27,610 nucleotides of DNA from CAZLXG01 sp964563585 (lineage in GTDB: Bacteria; Bacteroidota; Bacteroidia; Flavobacteriales; Flavobacteriaceae): the NCBI GenBank assembly GCA_964563585.1, contig CAZLXG010000029.1:1-27610 (forward strand), in the 5' to 3' direction. The notes beneath the pieces were generated by a model. It made no database searches. It was not told where the DNA came from and was given only the letters and a program-made list of their open reading frames with translations. Shown here in pieces: positions 24,720-27,610 of the stretch; position 1 is the first letter of the stretch, and each line of letters starts with the position of its first letter. A program made the position numbers and the translations under genes.

Positions 24720-25625
24720 TTAAAAATATCCTTGTTGTTTACGTTTTTCCATAGCTGATTCAGAGCGTTTATCATCTATTCTTGCGCCACGTTCCGAAAT
24801 TGTACTTTCTCTAATTTCTTGCACTACTGTAGAAATAGAAACCGCATCCGATAATACAGCTGCTGTACAACTCATATCGCCAACCGTTCTAAAACGTACC
24901 AGTTTTTCTGTCACTTCTTCATTTTCATCTCTATAAACAATACCATCTTCAGCAGACCAAATCATGCCATCTCTTAAAAACACTTTGCGTTTGTGTGCAA
25001 AATAAATTGAAGGTATTTCCATGTTTTCTCTTTCTATATAAGACCAAACATCTAATTCTGTCCAGTTTGAAATCGGGAACACACGTACATTTTGTCCTAA
25101 ATCAATTTCACCATTTAGCATATCAAACAATTCTGGACGTTGATTTTTTTCGTCCCATTGTCCGAAATCATCACGTACCGAAAAAATACGTTCTTTTGCT
25201 CTTGCCTTTTCTTCATCGCGTCGCGCACCACCAATACAAGCATCAAATTTAAATTCTTCAATAGCGTCTAAAAGTGTAGTTGTTTGCAACATATTCCTAC
25301 TTGCATACCGCCCAGATTCTTCTTTAACTTTTCCTTCATCAATAGAATCTTGTACATGACGTACAATTAATTCTAAACCTAATTCTTTCACCAAACGGTC
25401 TCTAAATTCAATCGTTTCAGGAAAATTATGCCCCGTATCAATATGCATTAAAGGAAACGGAATTTTAGAAGGATAAAATGCTTTTACCGCTAATCGCACC
25501 AAAGTGATGGAATCTTTTCCGCCAGAAAACAACAACACAGGTTTTTCAAATTGTGCTGCAACTTCTCGCATAATATATATAGCTTCGTTTTCAAGCGAAT
25601 TTATCTGTGATGTATCTTTATTCAT
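24720..25625 (-). CDS. cysD: Sulfate adenylyltransferase subunit 2
   Basis: The 301-residue ATP-pyrophosphatase-fold enzyme forms APS from sulfate and ATP. It has the PP-loop LFSGGKDSI near residue 32, HIDTGHNFPET, GGARRDEEKARAKER and the C-terminal RKQQGYF tail typical of CysD. It lies 44 bases after cysH, a spacer holding the palindrome-like CGCTTTCGCGGAA (25641-25653). Confidence 0.96.
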   Translation of the reverse strand: MNKDTSQINSLENEAIYIMREVAAQFEKPVLLFSGGKDSITLVRLAVKAFYPSKIPFPLMHIDTGHNFPETIEFRDRLVKELGLELIVRHVQDSIDEGKVKEESGRYASRNMLQTTTLLDAIEEFKFDACIGGARRDEEKARAKERIFSVRDDFGQWDEKNQRPELFDMLNGEIDLGQNVRVFPISNWTELDVWSYIERENMEIPSIYFAHKRKVFLRDGMIWSAEDGIVYRDENEEVTEKLVRFRTVGDMSCTAAVLSDAVSISTVVQEIRESTISERGARIDDKRSESAMEKRKQQGYF

Positions 25626-25669
25626 AGTCTTATTTTATTTCGCTTTCGCGGAAATATATTTTATAGTTT

Positions 25670-26290
25670 TTAAGCGTGTAAACCACACTCTCTGTTTTCT
25701 AATGCTTTTGTTGGGTCGAAATATTTAAACTCGTTTGGTAAGTTATTTTTCTCTAAATACGTATCTAATTTTTCATCAGACCAATAATAAAACGGACTCA
25801 CTTTTAAAACACCCGCTTTACTTACGCTAAAAATTCCGATACTATTTCTAAATGCTGTTTGACCTTGACGCAGATTTGTAAACCACACTTTTGGTTTGTG
25901 CTCATCCATAGCACGTTTAAAAGGCTCTAACTTTACTTGCTCTGTAAACAGAGCGTGTTCTGGAGCATTTACACTAGGAATCCCCATAACAACATCTCTA
26001 TGAGATGATGTTTGTTTTGGCACATATAAAAACACGTTTAAGCTTAAATCTTTAATAACTTGCTCTGCATGTTTGTAGGTTTGTGGCGTATTGTAACCTG
26101 TATCACACCAAACCACAGGAATATTATTTTCTACCAAATTAACAGCGTGTAAAATTGCCGCTTCGTATGGTCTAAAATTTGTAGTTACCACAGCTTCATT
26201 ATTAAGTTCAAACGCTTTTTGAATAATTTCAGAAGGTGATGCTTCTTTATATTGCTTATTTAATGCGTCTATTGTATTCTGGTCTATCAT
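25670..26290 (-). CDS. cysH: PAPS/APS reductase, CysH family
   Basis: The 206-residue thioredoxin-dependent reductase makes sulfite from activated sulfate. The catalytic C-terminal ECGLH (Cys202) and WCDTG, FYYWSDEKLDTYL and LPNEFKYFDP motifs are recognisable. Only two cysteines are present (62 and 202): the CC and CxxC ligands of the 4Fe-4S cluster of APS reductases are missing, so by family rules it should use PAPS. The nucleotide-binding segment VVTTNFRPYEAAILH is also diverged. I chose the ATG at 26290, which overlaps the DUF2061 stop in TAATG. The frame extends to 26317, within the upstream gene. The start could also be the ATG at 26302. Confidence 0.88.
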   Translation of the reverse strand: MIDQNTIDALNKQYKEASPSEIIQKAFELNNEAVVTTNFRPYEAAILHAVNLVENNIPVVWCDTGYNTPQTYKHAEQVIKDLSLNVFLYVPKQTSSHRDVVMGIPSVNAPEHALFTEQVKLEPFKRAMDEHKPKVWFTNLRQGQTAFRNSIGIFSVSKAGVLKVSPFYYWSDEKLDTYLEKNNLPNEFKYFDPTKALENRECGLHA

Positions 26291-26556
26291 TATTTTCCCC
26301 ATTTTATATTGTTCCAAGCGCGCTCATGAAAAAAGTACAATACCATTTTGGTTACCAATTCTATTAATCCAATTGAAAATGCTAATGCCAATGTTCCGGT
26401 TATTAACCACGAAATTAAAACAGTATCTAAAGTTCCTATTATGCGCCAGCTTATGGTTTTTACTAGGCTACGCTTAACTTTTTCTTCTGAGTTTTTATCG
26501 CTATCAACTGCCTTTTCTTTCATTATATTTTTGTTTAAAACGCTATCAATAATCAT
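26290..26556 (-). CDS. DUF2061 membrane protein
   Basis: The 88-residue protein has a basic segment KVKRSLVKTISWRIIGTLDT followed by two hydrophobic stretches (VLISWLITGTLALAFSIG and LIELVTKMVLYFFHERAW), a DUF2061 signature. It would be an inner membrane protein. DUF2061 genes often lie next to sulfate assimilation genes, but the function is not known. It leads the cys cluster, and its stop overlaps the cysH start. An internal ATG at 26523 could be the true start, giving 77 residues. Confidence 0.82.
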   Translation of the reverse strand: MIIDSVLNKNIMKEKAVDSDKNSEEKVKRSLVKTISWRIIGTLDTVLISWLITGTLALAFSIGLIELVTKMVLYFFHERAWNNIKWGK

Positions 26557-26567
26557 TTTTATATTAA

Positions 26568-26586
26568 TCCTATAGATTTACTAGGA
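26568..26586 (-). promoter_or_regulatory. Candidate operator of the cys cluster (TCCTA-N9-TAGGA)
   Basis: TCCTA (26586-26582 read on the minus strand) and TAGGA (26572-26568) form perfect five-base inverted arms nine bases apart. It lies just after the -7 box, over the expected transcription start. The arm sequence TTTCCTA recurs in front of the Rrf2 gene, which makes that regulator the candidate ligand. Confidence 0.5.
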
Positions 26587-26590
26587 AATG

Positions 26591-26619
26591 CAAATTTAGA
26601 ACTTTTTTTAACCTAACAA
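26591..26619 (-). promoter_or_regulatory. Promoter of the sulfate assimilation cluster
   Basis: TTG (26619-26617), 18 bases, then TAAATTTG (26598-26591) matches the Bacteroidota consensus. It lies 35 bases before the first codon of the DUF2061 gene, the first gene of the cys cluster. Confidence 0.65.
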
Positions 26620-26716
26620 CACGTCTTAACTTTTTTTTAAACTAAAAGCTTCATTTTTAATATAAATGGTAAAAATTTTAAGATATTTTGAAGAATATCA
26701 ATTATAAAGAAGAATA

Positions 26717-27139
26717 TTATGAGATTTTTTTACCCGATAAATCTGCTAACGTATTATTTCTAAGTACTTTTAAAGCACTATCACGTACTTGAATCATAAG
26801 TTTATTTACGCTACACGCATTTTCATCAGGGCAATCATCACACTTTTCGTAAAAATTTAAACTTACACAAGGCACCATCGCAATTGGGCCTTCTAAAACA
26901 CGTAACACATCCGTCATGAGTATTTCTGATGGTTCTTTTATTAAATAATAACCACCGTGCTTTCCTTTTTTTGAACCTAAAAATCCAGATTTTCTAAGTG
27001 TCAATAAAATGCTTTCTAAAAACTTTTGCGGTATGTTCTCGCTTTTAGCAATTTCGCCAACTTGAACTGGCAAATCACTTTCACTTCTCGCTATATAAGT
27101 GAGCGCTTTTAAACCGTATTTTGTTTTTTTAGATAGCAT
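26717..27139 (-). CDS. Rrf2 family transcriptional regulator
   Basis: The 140-residue protein has the winged helix typical of Rrf2 proteins (KKTKYGLKALTYIAR, IAKSENIPQKFLESILLTL, KKGKHGGYYL). A Cys-rich segment follows: PC, then eight residues, C-DD-C, five residues, C (four cysteines near 91-109). IscR, NsrR and RsrR-like members bind Fe-S clusters with similar cysteines, while CymR senses cysteine status via CysK and lacks them. Position directly upstream of the cys cluster and a shared TTTCCTA motif suggest it controls sulfate assimilation and itself. Whether it senses Fe-S, redox or a sulfur metabolite cannot be read from the sequence. Confidence 0.93.
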   Translation of the reverse strand: MLSKKTKYGLKALTYIARSESDLPVQVGEIAKSENIPQKFLESILLTLRKSGFLGSKKGKHGGYYLIKEPSEILMTDVLRVLEGPIAMVPCVSLNFYEKCDDCPDENACSVNKLMIQVRDSALKVLRNNTLADLSGKKIS

Positions 27140-27158
27140 ATTGCTAAGATAGGTATTT

Positions 27159-27186
27159 TAGGAAAAGTTACTAATATCTAGGAAAA
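27159..27186 (-). promoter_or_regulatory. Direct repeat TTTTCCTA x2 before the Rrf2 gene
   Basis: Two exact copies of TTTTCCTA (27186-27179 and 27166-27159 on the minus strand) lie 20 bases apart, about two helical turns, within 50 bases of the Rrf2 start codon. The same core is found in the cys-cluster operator. They may be autoregulatory binding sites. Confidence 0.45.
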
Positions 27187-27394
27187 TTAAAGTTGAAACC
27201 ATAAAAACTCAAGTAGAAACTAAGGAATATTCTAGCAAAAGTGAACTTGTAAACGACTTAATAAGACAAGCTCGAAAACAACAACGACAAATTGATTGAT
27301 AAGTTCTAAAATTGAAATGGTTGAAAATAGTAGATTTACAAACGATAGTAAATCTCAAATTTTAAAAGAATCAAAGTCTTTACTTAATGGCTAA
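27186..27394 (+). pseudogene. Decayed parD-like antitoxin gene
   Basis: From 27186 the frame reads KTQVETKEYSSKSELVNDL then IRQARKQQRQID and stops at 27297. In another frame the C-terminal part follows as KIEMVENSRFTNDSKSQILK then ESKSLLNG, stopping at 27392-27394. These pieces match the ribbon-helix-helix and C-terminal tail pattern of Bacteroidota ParD antitoxins. No start codon or N-terminal strand is present, and a frameshift separates the halves, so the gene is broken. Its last eight bases overlap the parE start, as in intact parDE operons. Confidence 0.7.
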
Positions 27395-27610
27395 ATACAA
27401 ATTAAATAATGTTGCTAAAGCGTACTTAATAAGAATTCATTAATATGGTGTTAAGAAATTTGGAATAGCACAAGCTGACAAATATTTTGATATAATTTCT
27501 GAACATCCATTCTCATTTGAATCTGTTGATTTTATAAAAACAGGGTATAGACGTTGCGTTTGTGGTTCTGGTGCCATTTATTACAAAGTTAATAATAGCA
27601 TTATAGAAAT
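27387..27610 (+). pseudogene. parE-like toxin gene with premature stop (continues past window)
   Basis: The frame starts MAKYKLNNVAKAYLIRIH, then a TAA at 27441-27443, then YGVKKFGIAQADKYFD and later GYRRCVCGSGAIYYKVNNS. This is the RelE/ParE superfamily pattern (YGxKxFGxxQADKY and GYRRCVCG). A single C-to-T change (CAA to TAA, Gln) explains the stop. The segment between KYFD and IISEHP is also a few residues shorter than I recall for homologues. With the antitoxin gene also broken, the pair is most likely dead. Confidence 0.72.

Noticed and set aside
1..27610. tRNA genes, CRISPR arrays or insertion sequences
   Set aside because: No cloverleaf-like T-loop sequence, regularly spaced repeats, transposase frame or terminal inverted repeats were noticed when reading both strands.

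Overview
The window looks like a chromosomal segment of a Flavobacteriaceae bacterium (phylum Bacteroidota). It is AT-rich, carries gldA (gliding motility ABC ATPase), has methionine synthase split into two genes, encodes several DUF families typical of the phylum, and has promoters fitting the Bacteroidota pattern (TTTG, about 18-20 bases, TAnnTTTG) rather than sigma-70 boxes. The genus cannot be fixed from the sequence alone.

Layout. (1) 1-3871, minus strand: the 5' part of a secreted DUF3857/transglutaminase protein, then a compact rsgA-dtd-ydjM-like operon. (2) 3964-4419, plus: a small secreted protein, separated by a bidirectional terminator from the next operon. (3) 4473-8523, minus: an aromatic amino acid operon, pheA - aminotransferase - tyrA - DAHP synthase/chorismate mutase, joined by ATGA overlaps. 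It is preceded by a 26-codon leader peptide very rich in Tyr and Phe, with one Trp, and by a perfectly placed terminator/antiterminator: a ribosome-mediated attenuator that reads the pathway end products. (4) 8668-9564, plus: gldA, followed by a frameshifted gene remnant. (5) 9868-11715, minus: a DUF2807 lipoprotein and a PagL-like acyloxyacyl hydrolase. (6) 11750-17102, minus: metF, metH C-terminal part, a small lipoprotein, metH N-terminal part, under a SAM-I riboswitch and a strong-looking promoter. (7) 17152-26556, minus: an almost complete assimilatory sulfate reduction cluster (DUF2061, cysH, cysD, cysN, siroheme sulfite reductase with a HEPN-like tail, cobA, Met8-like dehydrogenase, ferredoxin-NADP reductase-like flavoprotein, cysE, cysM). 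(8) 26717-27139, minus: an Rrf2 regulator with a Cys cluster. (9) 27186-27610, plus: decayed remains of a parDE toxin-antitoxin pair.

Together regions 6-8 form a pathway island: sulfate is activated (CysDN), reduced to sulfite (CysH), reduced to sulfide (ferredoxin-type Sir with siroheme made by CobA and the Met8-like protein), fixed into cysteine (CysE, CysM), and methyl groups are supplied for methionine (MetF, MetH). The upstream half is probably controlled by the Rrf2 protein through a TCCTA-type operator, and the methionine half by SAM. No APS kinase (cysC) is seen, although CysH lacks the iron-sulfur cysteines expected of an APS reductase.

The most interesting signal not covered by ordinary gene calls is the aromatic leader-peptide attenuator at 8387-8523. 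No tRNA, rRNA, CRISPR array or intact mobile element was seen.
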